Shown here piece by piece: positions 40,254-49,670 of a stretch of DNA of 64,000 nt. Location of the stretch: NCBI GenBank assembly GCA_030849835.1, contig JASAOC010002127.1, forward strand, positions 186,001 through 250,000, read 5' to 3'. The notes under the pieces are model-generated. The model searched no databases. It was not told the origin of the DNA and saw only the letters and a list, made by a program, of their open reading frames with translations. The translations under genes were made by a program, and so were the position numbers. Source of the stretch: Herpetomonas samuelpessoai. Lineage: Eukaryota; Euglenozoa; Kinetoplastea; Trypanosomatida; Trypanosomatidae. Each line of letters opens with the position of its first letter. Position 1 is the stretch's first letter.

Positions 40254-43200
40254 CTATTGTTGCTTCTTTTCTTCGTTCGGTTCGGTTCCGGTGGCGTTGA
40301 CAGCTGCACCGCTCGTTGCGCCTGTTGACGCTTTCCGCGCAGCCGCCCGCTTCGCCTCTCGTGCCTCCCGGTTCCTCTTGTTGGCCGCGATGGCCCGTCG
40401 GATGGCAGCATTCTCCTCGTCCAGCACGTATTCCGTGGCCACGTCCACGCCTGGTGCGGGCGGACTCGCCAGTACCCCGGCATCGTCGACGCCATAGTGG
40501 AGGTACAGCTGCATCTCTGGGTAGCCCGCGTATGTGCGGTAGCGGTAGAAGAGGTACTCGAGATGACAAAAGTAACGAATGCGCATTTCCTCCTGGCACG
40601 CCACATCCTCCCAATCATCGCGGCCCGGCAGTGGCATGAGAGGAGGCCCAATCACCAAGGACATGGGTGTGTTTGTGGGCAGCGGCAATTTGAAAAAGCC
40701 GTGGGGTAGCGTGGGGAACGGAAACCCGATGCGCTTGAGGAACCACCGCTGAACATCCAGGCAGTGCACGTTATCCATAATGTTACACTCAGAGAAGGAG
40801 AGGACGGGCACGAGGGGAATCCGATGCCGCATCGCCACCTTCACGAACCCTAAGTGGTGGCACACCAGGTGCATCTCCTTTGCACTCATGCGGACGAGCA
40901 GCATCTCGGACTGCCCACCAGTGACAATCAAGGCGGTGTTGCCCGCGCCGATGCTGTGGTCGATCCCGGCGCGGCCGACGCTGAGGCAGCCCAGGCACAG
41001 CGGCAGCTCCCGCATGAGGGGAACGGAAAAGACAATGTCAGCGCAGTGGGTGGAGATGAAGTTCTCCGAGTTGGTCCCAATGACGTGCTCAAACTGCCTC
41101 GTCTTGGGGCCGTACAAGGCGGTGCCAGGGAAGACACCGTGCGGGTGGAAGGAAAGCAGGTACTGGTTCGAGGGGTCGCTCCGGTCCACCACGCGGCGAT
41201 GGGTGAGGGATCGCAGGCCGCCGTCATCCGCACTCTTCACGTCGGTCGCAGCAACAGCCTCCGTAGATGTCTCTGTCTTTGATTTGGCCTTTGTTTCTGG
41301 GTGCACAAGCGTAATCCTGTCGCGCTCGCTGGGTAACAAGTATAGCTCTGCGCGAACCACCTTGAGGGAGAACCAGTGAGTCATTCCCTCGAAAAAATAC
41401 GTTTGGAAGAAACGTGTGGCGCGGTTGCTCTGGTACCGTCCCGTCACCTCTGGCCGCCCCACAAAGCGGCGCCCGTACCAGAGCCAGAAGGCCGCGGTGA
41501 CAAGGTCGAACACGCACTTCCACAAGACAAAAGTCTCCCGATGACGGTACAGGCACGTGTAGAGGTGGTATTGTGCGAAGTAACCGCAGCACACAACGCT
41601 GAAGATGAAGGCGATTAAGTGGACATACGGGATGGTGGACAGGCACGCCATGGAGCACATGTTGATGGCAAAGAGCCATGCGCCGCGGGAGTTGATGAAG
41701 AACGGAGGACTGATACCCGAGACCACGGTGATGGTAGGGACAGAGTAGATGGACCATGCACAGAAGGCGCTGTGCAGCCACCGCACCACCCGCGACCGAC
41801 GAGCCACCGGAGCCACCACCATCGGCACCGTGACGACAAACACAAAACACGAGACAAGAATTTCCAGCGTGCGGGCCCCCGCGGCGTAGCTCAGACGCGC
41901 CTCATGCACGTACGAGTAGGCCACAAATACGAGGGCAAAGGGCAGCAGCAGTACAAGGAAGAGGGCCACCACGAGCGAGACAGCGTACGAGATGGCAATC
42001 GTGTAACTCGGTGCACGGCCACGGCGGCTGTTCAGGTTGATGCTCGCGGCGAAGGCGCTGACTTCGCGGGTGAACGGGCTTGCCACGCCGGTGCTTGGGT
42101 GTGGGGAGCCGGGGTGGAGGCTGGAGTTGCCCGAGACAGGGGTGTCAGTCGCAAAGGAGCTTCGCCGCGTGGCGGTAGGTAGCCCGAGAGAAGGGCGACC
42201 CTGTAGCTGCGTCGTGGTAGTGGCGGTTGTTGCTGTGGCCGTGATGGGCGTCGTCAGGCTTTCGGTGCGTGCGTGTTGGACGAGTCCGTCACGACGGGCA
42301 GGGGACATGGGTCTGGAGCTCAACACATGACTTTCGTTGCGGCTGCTGAGGCTCCCCTCTTCCGCTCCGTGTGTGCGCGACGCAGACCAGTCCTCACCGT
42401 CGACTCCCGCAAAGCTGTTCCGACGATGATGTTGCCTGTCGCGCTGAGGAGGGCTCGTGCCACTCATTTCAGCGAGAGAGGAAGGATTCCGTGAGAAGCC
42501 ATAGCAGTCGCCGTCCTCTTCACTTTCCTCCGTGTCCTCGTCGGACTCCTGCATGCTATCGAAGAAGCTGAAGGGAGACACCCCGTAGTGCTCCGCCTGG
42601 CGCTGCAGGGAGAGGAGGCCCATAGGGACTGTCAGACACATGGCAATAGACATGATCACAAGCGGCACCAGGGCCGACGCGCTGGACGAGACACTCCCTT
42701 CCTCCGCCATGTCATAGGCACGCGCGAAAGAAAAGGTGCCCAGTAGAATAACAGCGGCGAGGATGCCCTCTGCATTGCGGCCAAGGAACCCGTTCGCCGC
42801 CGTCGCGGTCTCCGCCTCCGCGTCGAAGAGAGGGATGGAATGAAAGATGGCTGCCTCTGACAGCAGGCTCAGTGCGCTCATGGTAAAAAACACGAACCGG
42901 CTGCCGCGTCCTTCCACCACACACGCAATCATCAAGCACATCACAACGGTGTAGCAGGTCCATCCCAGTGCTTGCCACGCGACAAACCAACGGCCGCCGA
43001 CAAAGGGCATGAAGAGAGCGTACGTACCTGTGCCGCCATGCAGCCGATTGCCCAACACATACTGAAGAGACACGCAGGAGAGGGTCAGCACCAGCACGCC
43101 CGCGCCCCCGAAAAACAGTGTGATGACGGGTTGCGCATCGGCCAGGAAGGCTGCACTCACGAACGCTGCCGTGCAGGCGAGACACATGATGGCGGTGATG

Positions 43201-46082
43201 TAACGCGCGGCAGTGATGCTGGCCTCCTCGTCTGCGTGGACCCGTTCGCGCTCCGCCTCATCGAGGGGAGCTGAGGAGAACGCGGAACGGTTCATCGAGA
43301 AAGGGTGCACCTCCGGCCCGCCCCCAACAGGTGGCGAAGCTGAGGCGAAGGCACCACTTGACAGGCCCCAATCTGCAGAAGTCAGGCGCGGCCCAGCAAT
43401 GGTGCGGACGAGTTCCACCACACGGCGCCGCCTTCCTTCAGACGCGACGCTTCCCGTGGCGCCATCCGCGTCGTCGTCCATGAGCGCCAGCAGTGCGTCC
43501 GCCGCGCGCTGCACTCGCGCTGCGCGAGCGGCGTCCATGCGTCGCTCCTGCGCTTCACAAAAATCGCTGATGACCACGCAAAGGAACGGGATGCCCAGCA
43601 GCAAACCCTGGGCGGTGTGCTCCATAAACTGGCGCTCCTGTGTACACATGAACAAGTGTTGTTCGCCTGTCGCGGCGTTGACCAGAATCATGAAGAGCAG
43701 CGATAGGTAGACAAGCCACGCGATGGTTTGCGTCACATTGAACCCGTTGCTCGTGCTGGTCACGTGCACGAGAGGGATGCGGTGGCGCATCGAAAGTTGT
43801 GCGATGGGCGTCGCGAGAAGACTCAGGCCCGTGGCCACGCCCACCAACACCTCTGTCGGGATGCTGGCCGCTGTGCGAGAGGCCCAGCCTGACGCACGCA
43901 CTTGCTCCACCGTGTCGCACACCCCGCGGATTAGCATGGAGACGACACTCAAGACAATCGACAAGAGGAGCTCACCGTTCATGACCATCTCAAGAACAGA
44001 TGATGCGGGAAACGCGCCAGAGAAGGAAGAAGCGCTGACGTCGCTGGTGAACGTGTGAGATGCGCTGGGAGACAGACTCCGGGCACGTTCCTCCGCTTGC
44101 TCGGAAGTCGCACCGTCGTCTGCGTCCTTGTGCTCTGATGGAAATGGCTCCGCGCTGGTGGTGGTGGGAGAGCCGACTCCATGGAACAGAGCGCTGTGCT
44201 TGCTCTCGTCGAACAGGTGCAGAGACACGTGCACGAACAGCTGCGACAGCAGCAGACAGGTCGTCAGCAGGAAGAGAAAGCTGAAAGACTCCGCCGGTTC
44301 TGAGGCATACAACGTGCCAAACAAAATCGCAAAGCCGTAGCTGGCCCATGCAGCGGCCTGCAACAAGACGAACTCGACGCTGCCTTTAAAGGGCTGCCAG
44401 ATTTCATAAGTTTTGCCAAACACCAGGCGACCCTGTAAATGGGTAAAGGGAGGTAGGGCGAACAACAGCACCACGAGAAGGACCTGCACCTGGGCAAGGC
44501 CCTGGGCCACAAACGCGCCGTTGTTGCTGCTGGTCCGATGGCTTGCGGCGGTCCTCGCGATGGAAGAGCCTCCTAGTACGACAGTTTCCTGTGCGCCGTC
44601 ATTAGTGCTACGGCGGTCTGCCCCAACGGACAGGTATATGCTAATCGCGTACACTGCAGCCGAAAGCGTAGCGCTTACCGCGCTGGACATCGCCGCCCCG
44701 CTCAGACTGCCTCGACTTCGATCCATCTGCGCACTGGTAAATTCTCGTACCAGGGGCGACGTGGGGTTCGCCACCGCATCCGCGAATGCGGCAGCAGCAA
44801 CCGCTGCCTCCTTTTCTCGTGATTGTGTAAGCCGCAAGAGCAGCTGGTGGCAGCAGACGCCTGTGACGCCCATCAAGGCGACGCCCACGTGCCACGAGAC
44901 CGGTGCGTCGGTCCCCGCGCTGTGTAACATGACACTCCCGGAGACGAAACACAGTAGCAGCGCATTTCCCAAGAGCTGCAGTGCCGTCAGAGGAAGAGCT
45001 TGCGGAGTGAGAACGAACATGCGGTACGTGGACACGTGGACGCGGGCGAGGGAGGCCGTCGTCGCCAGGGCTACAGAGGCAAAACAGACTACGAGGACCA
45101 CGCTGATGGGGCGATACGGCGCGTACACCTCCGCGACCGCCGCGGACACCACCATCACCAGACAGCACAGCGTCGAGAAGGCGTACTCGCGAGCGGGGGA
45201 TTGCGTGATGTCCCAAAAGGAAAGCGCCGGACGCACTCGGCCCTGCCGCAATCCAGCCGCGCTGGGGGTCGAGCGAGCGGCCTCTGCGGGCCTGCGTGTG
45301 GGCTCAGGCTTTGGTGTGTGAAAGAAGATCAGCGACGTCACCAGGAGCACCTGCGCAAAGGCTGTGAAGCCGCTGAGAACCGTATAGACACCATACCGCG
45401 CCTGAAACGGACCTGCCTTGTGCGGAGTGACCGACTCAACAAGAATGGCCGTGGCCACGGCGCAGACAACGGCAAGGGTGTACCCCGCCGCTTGCATCAG
45501 AGCAAAGGTCTGCCCGCCTGTGAAGGGCTGAAAGACAGCGAAGCCTCTGCGTGTCAGCTTCCCCAGCAACAGCACCAACAACACCGCGACCAGGTTGAGG
45601 CCGACGCTGGTGATCACCACCGGAACGAACGGGAAGTGAGGCTGTTCCGCTTGGAATACGTCAGCAACCACGCCCAGGGTCAGTGCAGTGAGCGTGGTCA
45701 GTCCCCACAGGGTGAAGGTCACAATGCGCAAAGAGCTCGCAATAGAAGAGTTACGCTTCTTGACGACCGACGCATGTGCTGCCGATGAAGACGACGGCCG
45801 CTGGCGACGATGCAGCGTGCCATGGTGACCGCGGCGGGCGTGTGCGCTGGGACTCTTGTCGCCAGGAGTAGAGGTGGCTTCATCGGGATGCACAAATATT
45901 GGCATTTGAGGCGTCTGTGCGAGCGGGGGCTTCCCAACGGAATCGGGGACACCCTCTCGCGGTGCGTGCGTGAACGAAGGGTTCTCCAGCGGTGGCGGTG
46001 GTGGTGCGGGTGCAGTGGGGGAGTCGGCTCCCTCACTACTGTGTACCACGGCTTTCGCAGATTCATGCCCCGCAGCTTCCAT
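40254..46082 (-). CDS. Giant polytopic membrane protein with C-terminal DGAT2-type acyltransferase, copy 2
   Basis: The 1942-residue protein repeats the plan of copy 1. Its DGAT2-type domain at about 1640-1860 has HPHG at 1646-1649, IVTGGQSEML near 1719-1728, GFVKVAMRHRIPLVPVLSFSE, and MSLVIGPPL. The N-terminal region has five modules at about 117-254, 296-420, 467-630, 697-840 and 959-1089. The P-F-x-G signature is clear in modules 1 (FQPFTGGQTF, 184-193), 3 (561-571) and 5 (FMPFVGGRWF, 1024-1033) and worn down in 2 and 4. A large Ser/Thr/Glu-rich loop at about 1172-1355, much longer than in copy 1, precedes the last helices. The tail is Ala/Arg/Lys-rich. The ATG at 46080-46082 is used; 16 further codons upstream begin only with GTG. 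The two copies have diverged strongly outside the core motifs, so the duplication is old. Confidence 0.9.
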   Translation of the reverse strand: MEAAGHESAKAVVHSSEGADSPTAPAPPPPPLENPSFTHAPREGVPDSVGKPPLAQTPQMPIFVHPDEATSTPGDKSPSAHARRGHHGTLHRRQRPSSSSAAHASVVKKRNSSIASSLRIVTFTLWGLTTLTALTLGVVADVFQAEQPHFPFVPVVITSVGLNLVAVLLVLLLGKLTRRGFAVFQPFTGGQTFALMQAAGYTLAVVCAVATAILVESVTPHKAGPFQARYGVYTVLSGFTAFAQVLLVTSLIFFHTPKPEPTRRPAEAARSTPSAAGLRQGRVRPALSFWDITQSPAREYAFSTLCCLVMVVSAAVAEVYAPYRPISVVLVVCFASVALATTASLARVHVSTYRMFVLTPQALPLTALQLLGNALLLCFVSGSVMLHSAGTDAPVSWHVGVALMGVTGVCCHQLLLRLTQSREKEAAVAAAAFADAVANPTSPLVREFTSAQMDRSRGSLSGAAMSSAVSATLSAAVYAISIYLSVGADRRSTNDGAQETVVLGGSSIARTAASHRTSSNNGAFVAQGLAQVQVLLVVLLFALPPFTHLQGRLVFGKTYEIWQPFKGSVEFVLLQAAAWASYGFAILFGTLYASEPAESFSFLFLLTTCLLLSQLFVHVSLHLFDESKHSALFHGVGSPTTTSAEPFPSEHKDADDGATSEQAEERARSLSPSASHTFTSDVSASSFSGAFPASSVLEMVMNGELLLSIVLSVVSMLIRGVCDTVEQVRASGWASRTAASIPTEVLVGVATGLSLLATPIAQLSMRHRIPLVHVTSTSNGFNVTQTIAWLVYLSLLFMILVNAATGEQHLFMCTQERQFMEHTAQGLLLGIPFLCVVISDFCEAQERRMDAARAARVQRAADALLALMDDDADGATGSVASEGRRRRVVELVRTIAGPRLTSADWGLSSGAFASASPPVGGGPEVHPFSMNRSAFSSAPLDEAERERVHADEEASITAARYITAIMCLACTAAFVSAAFLADAQPVITLFFGGAGVLVLTLSCVSLQYVLGNRLHGGTGTYALFMPFVGGRWFVAWQALGWTCYTVVMCLMIACVVEGRGSRFVFFTMSALSLLSEAAIFHSIPLFDAEAETATAANGFLGRNAEGILAAVILLGTFSFARAYDMAEEGSVSSSASALVPLVIMSIAMCLTVPMGLLSLQRQAEHYGVSPFSFFDSMQESDEDTEESEEDGDCYGFSRNPSSLAEMSGTSPPQRDRQHHRRNSFAGVDGEDWSASRTHGAEEGSLSSRNESHVLSSRPMSPARRDGLVQHARTESLTTPITATATTATTTTQLQGRPSLGLPTATRRSSFATDTPVSGNSSLHPGSPHPSTGVASPFTREVSAFAASINLNSRRGRAPSYTIAISYAVSLVVALFLVLLLPFALVFVAYSYVHEARLSYAAGARTLEILVSCFVFVVTVPMVVAPVARRSRVVRWLHSAFCAWSIYSVPTITVVSGISPPFFINSRGAWLFAINMCSMACLSTIPYVHLIAFIFSVVCCGYFAQYHLYTCLYRHRETFVLWKCVFDLVTAAFWLWYGRRFVGRPEVTGRYQSNRATRFFQTYFFEGMTHWFSLKVVRAELYLLPSERDRITLVHPETKAKSKTETSTEAVAATDVKSADDGGLRSLTHRRVVDRSDPSNQYLLSFHPHGVFPGTALYGPKTRQFEHVIGTNSENFISTHCADIVFSVPLMRELPLCLGCLSVGRAGIDHSIGAGNTALIVTGGQSEMLLVRMSAKEMHLVCHHLGFVKVAMRHRIPLVPVLSFSECNIMDNVHCLDVQRWFLKRIGFPFPTLPHGFFKLPLPTNTPMSLVIGPPLMPLPGRDDWEDVACQEEMRIRYFCHLEYLFYRYRTYAGYPEMQLYLHYGVDDAGVLASPPAPGVDVATEYVLDEENAAIRRAIAANKRNREAREAKRAAARKASTGATSGAAVNATGTEPNEEKKQQ

Positions 46083-47311
46083 TGAGCCGTGGAGGGGGAA
46101 GGAGGAAGTGAAAGTCACGTGAGGCTGCACGCGTTGCAGGTATTTCTCTCCTTGGGAGTTCAGACGCTGAAAGTAGGGTGGAGAGTATGTTGGTTGGACG
46201 TTTGGGGGTCAATCGAGTCCGAAAGCATTCGACGCAAAACAAATTTCAGCAGTGCAACTTGCTCTTATCGTTGATGTTGATATTTTTGTTGTGTTCAATG
46301 ATTAGCTGCAGTGAAAAAAAGGGGGGGCCGATTGGTGTATCCATGGAATGTTATCGCGAATATGGAACGATATGAATAGGAGGGGGATCGGAACAGGGGA
46401 CCTCGTATGCGTGCACGTGTGTGTGTGTGTGTTTCGCACGTTTTACGGAAGGAGTGTCTGCTCCCTCGGTATGGTAACTCTTTACGTTACGAATACGGTG
46501 TCTAGGGAAACAGGATTTGACCGTCTCTACTGAACGCGCCAAATGGATGTCCACTCCCTTGGCGGTGTAGGAGAGGGAAAAGGTAATTGTGAATCAGTAA
46601 ACAATGAATCACAGATTCTATCGGGTGTTGCAGTCAGGCAAGTGAAATGGACGATGGGGAAATATAGTGTTATGATACGCGGAAAGAAACAAGAAGGATT
46701 CTCTTCCGTCATGGGAAGCAGAAGCACCGTACTAGCAGCAGTAGGTCCATTGCGCCTTCTCACTGTGAGGATAAACTGATCAGCCGTAAGTAAGGAAGTC
46801 ATTCTACGGACGGTTCCGTCGGCTTATGAGACAGATCCTCCTCCACATACATTCTCGTGAGAGCTGTATCGCTGACGTATTTGGTACTGTTGTGCATCGG
46901 TTATTCGGTCAATAGAGTCAACAAGAAGGAACCACAGTCGCTCTTACAGAAGGTTTACAAAATGGGGGTGGAAATATACAGAGTAACGCTGTCGTTGGAG
47001 AGCCTCCATAACCAATCTGGTCCGCACAAATAACGCACAGGCGGTAGAACCGACGCTCGCAGGGGAACAGAGTGGAAAGCTGAGTGCCAGCGACCAAGAA
47101 CAAAAAAAAAAAAAAGAGAAGAGGAATGTATGATTCCCACAGTCTTGCTGGTGCAGGAAAGGCAATTCGTTCCTTCGAGAGTCGCTGCTCCATCTTCTCC
47201 TTTCTTCCATTCGGACGGGCGGCCGTTACACCCCTTCCCTGTTTATGCGGCGCACCCTGTCCCCTTTGCTCACGGGCGCCACGTCACCACGTGCCACTGT
47301 GCGTGCACACC
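46083..47311. other. Intergenic region of 1.2 kb, no gene seen
   Basis: A possible acceptor AG for the second giant gene lies near 46160 on the sense strand. There is a GT run at about 46420-46432 and an A14 run at about 47102-47115. Nothing else is supported. Confidence 0.5.
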
Positions 47312-47782
47312 TTACGCCTCATCCACCTCCAACCCCTTCGCCTGCGCCTCCGCACGCAGCTGCTCCTCAAACGTCTGCAAGTCCGCCAGACATCCATCAA
47401 TCGCAGCCTGCAACGCCTCCTTGGGTGTGGGCACATTGCCTGCCGTGGCCGCCGCCGCCGCTGCCCCACTGGACCCCGTCGCCGTCCCCGTGGGAGCTGT
47501 GGCGACGCCAGCGTCGGAGGCTGTCTGCACCCGCAGCTCCACGCGGTGCTGGGTTGGGTGAGGCACGCGGTAGCCCGCAATGTGAACGTACGGCGACTCG
47601 TGCAGCTTCATGCGGAGCAAGTTCGCCAGCGTGTGGTCCTCCTTGTCGAGCTTAAACAGAGAAGAGTTGGGCATGATGCCAGAGACCTGCTCAAGGATCT
47701 TGCGGTCCCCCTTCATGTCGACGAGCGTGTCGGGGGTGATGTCATTTTGGTAAATGAGCATACCGTGGGAAGGAGCGGCCAT
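47312..47782 (-). CDS. RPB11: RNA polymerase II subunit RPB11
   Basis: The 156-residue protein has the RPB11/RpoL signature: SLFKLDKEDHTLANLLRMKL (residues 41-60), then YVHIAGYRVPHPTQHRVELRVQT (65-87), close to yeast and human RPB11 (NKEDHTLGN, AGYKVPHPLEHK). The C-terminal helix EALQAAIDGCLADLQTFEEQL (122-142) matches the RPB11 dimerisation helix. It pairs with RPB3 in RNA polymerase II, the enzyme of the long polycistronic units in these organisms. An Ala/Thr/Gly insert (about 91-117) sits between core and helix. The related I/III subunit AC19 is possible but fits less well because AC19 carries a different N-terminus. Confidence 0.87.
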   Translation of the reverse strand: MAAPSHGMLIYQNDITPDTLVDMKGDRKILEQVSGIMPNSSLFKLDKEDHTLANLLRMKLHESPYVHIAGYRVPHPTQHRVELRVQTASDAGVATAPTGTATGSSGAAAAAATAGNVPTPKEALQAAIDGCLADLQTFEEQLRAEAQAKGLEVDEA

Positions 47783-48589
47783 TTTCGCAGCTCTTTTTCT
47801 TTACCTTTTTGGTGCTCTAGGGGTGTGTGAGGTATTTCCCGCTGGTGCTATGATAACTTCACAGCACTGTACGAAGAGACAAGTTGCAAAGTGCTTGACT
47901 TTTTTTTCTTTATGAAAGGAGAAAAAAGAGAACGCGCAGCGAATGTTTTATGTAATCCTCTGTTGAACAATTCACGAAGACACTTGGTGAAGAGAAAGGT
48001 GAAGAGAAAGGTGAAGGAAAACGCAACAGAAGGGCGAGAGACAAGAGAGATTTCTAATGAGGAAGTCATTGCATTTCTTCCCTTACGGGCTCCCCCGATA
48101 GGTGAGAGAGACAATCACATCGGTTTTTCTTCATACCGCTTAATAAAAGAACAAGCTGACAGATGGAAAAACCTCACCACAACCAGCGCATTCTTCGCTT
48201 CGATGCACCGTGCAGCGTCAGCATGAGTTGACTGTGATGGCAGCATCGCTCACCTTTGTTTGGTTGTTCTTCAAACGGCGTGTGTCACAAGAGCGTAGTG
48301 TTCTGCGACGTTCGGCGTCCCCGTCACACTAACCCGTCATTCGCTTGACATAACGAACGCTGCTCTCCTCGCGTTTCTCAGATACAACTATTGTTTTCGG
48401 TGCTGGTGTTGATGGTGGTGGCAGCGTTAACAGACTGCCGCTACGGGGTAGAAAAGGCAAAGAGTTCTGTAATGTAAAAATCAAATAAAAATATCAGAGA
48501 CGATATCTCTTTTTTTTTCTCCTTCCTCTCCTGTGAAAGAAGCGTACGCCAACTTCTCAAGATATGTGAATGCCCTTCCTCCCATCTTC
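47783..48589. other. Intergenic region, no gene seen
   Basis: It includes a 12-base tandem repeat at 47986-48018 and an A/T-rich stretch at 48470-48520. It covers the 5' flank of RPB11 and the 3' flank of the Mic10-like gene. Confidence 0.55.
47986..48018. repeat. Tandem repeat, unit GGTGAAGAGAAA
   Basis: There are two exact 12-base units (47986-47997, 47998-48009) and a partial third. On the sense strand it is pyrimidine-rich, so it may serve as a splice or polyadenylation tract for RPB11. Confidence 0.85.
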
Positions 48590-48886
48590 CTAGTCGGAAG
48601 CAGTCTCCTTTCCCACCGTGAGCTGCATACGAATCAGGTTCGCCTTGTCGAACATAATGTTGTGGTCAAATAAGTAGCGTGCTTCCCCATACGCCATGCC
48701 GCTGCCTACGCCGGTGCACAACGCCACCACCGCGCTCCGTGCCGCCGTGGAGCGCGCCAGCAGCAGGGCGGGCAGGATACCCACCGCAAAGCCGATGCTG
48801 GTCTTCCGGCCGAAGCTCTCCAGCGAATGGTCCCATTTCTCGTCAGAGCTAATCTGAACGCGCGCAGTGGAAGACTCACCCGACAT
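48590..48886 (-). CDS. Mic10 (MICOS subunit)
   Basis: The 98-residue protein has the Mic10 layout: a short polar N-terminus (KWDHSLESFGRK), a membrane hairpin with glycine motifs in both legs (GFAVG at 32-36; GVGSGMAYG at 59-67), and a short polar tail. Human and yeast Mic10 have KWD near the start and a G-x-G-x-G-M-A-Y motif in the second helix. Mic10 oligomers bend the inner mitochondrial membrane at crista junctions. Trypanosomes have two Mic10 paralogues; I cannot say which this is. On the sense strand, a T8C5TCTCC tract at about 48898-48915 lies between the nearest upstream AG (48981-48982) and the ATG, so the acceptor choice is unclear. Confidence 0.82.
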   Translation of the reverse strand: MSGESSTARVQISSDEKWDHSLESFGRKTSIGFAVGILPALLLARSTAARSAVVALCTGVGSGMAYGEARYLFDHNIMFDKANLIRMQLTVGKETASD

Positions 48887-49670
48887 GAGGAATGAGCGGA
48901 GAGGGGGAAAAAAAACAGGAAATGATACGACGTGTGTTGATGTGTGGAGATGTGTGCAAAACGAAATAGGAATGAATGGACGCTATGATGCCTGACCGCG
49001 TTGCGCTTTGTTTTCTGATGCAACAAGCGACGGATTAATTCAAAAAAACAAAGCGGACCGTCGGGCGGATAGATAACTAAATTCACGACAGCTGACCGAC
49101 AGGGAACCCAAAGAACAAAGACACCAAAAGCTACGGACCTACTCGAAAAGGAAGGAATACGGCGCCAACTGCGATGTTGCTAATTTATTATTATTGTTTT
49201 GAAAAAGGAGGAATGAGAAGGAAGAGAGAAAATATTAGTGTGTCAATGGCAACAACAAGTTCTAAACACATCAAGAAGACGACAGTGTTCCCACCTGCCT
49301 TCTCTAGAGAGGTGACCGGCCGAACAGTGAATAGTAGCCCTGTGTTGCGAGATAGCGTGAGCACCGCTCTTCTGATTACTGTTTCTCATGGTTCTTCACT
49401 CAAAGAGGCATCGGTGTCGGTCACCCTGCTCGCCCCTCATCCTTTTATAGACACGTTTGTTCTGGTTGTTTTCTCAACCTTGTTAAGGGTAAGTGCATGT
49501 GAAGAATTGAAGTCAACGTGCGCCGTCGCCGCGCTTGACTGAGAAACCGCGCGACGGTGTGTCTGTGGAGAATGGTATGACGTCATTGGCCCATCCCAGT
49601 GTCTTCAGCCGGATCGCGCCCTGTCGCGACGAGAAGAGAGAGGAAAAGCAAAAAAAAAAAAAAAGAGCAA
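48887..49670. other. Intergenic region, no gene seen
   Basis: It contains the pyrimidine tract before Mic10 and an A15 run at 49650-49664 just after the stop of the next gene. No small gene is supported. Confidence 0.55.
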
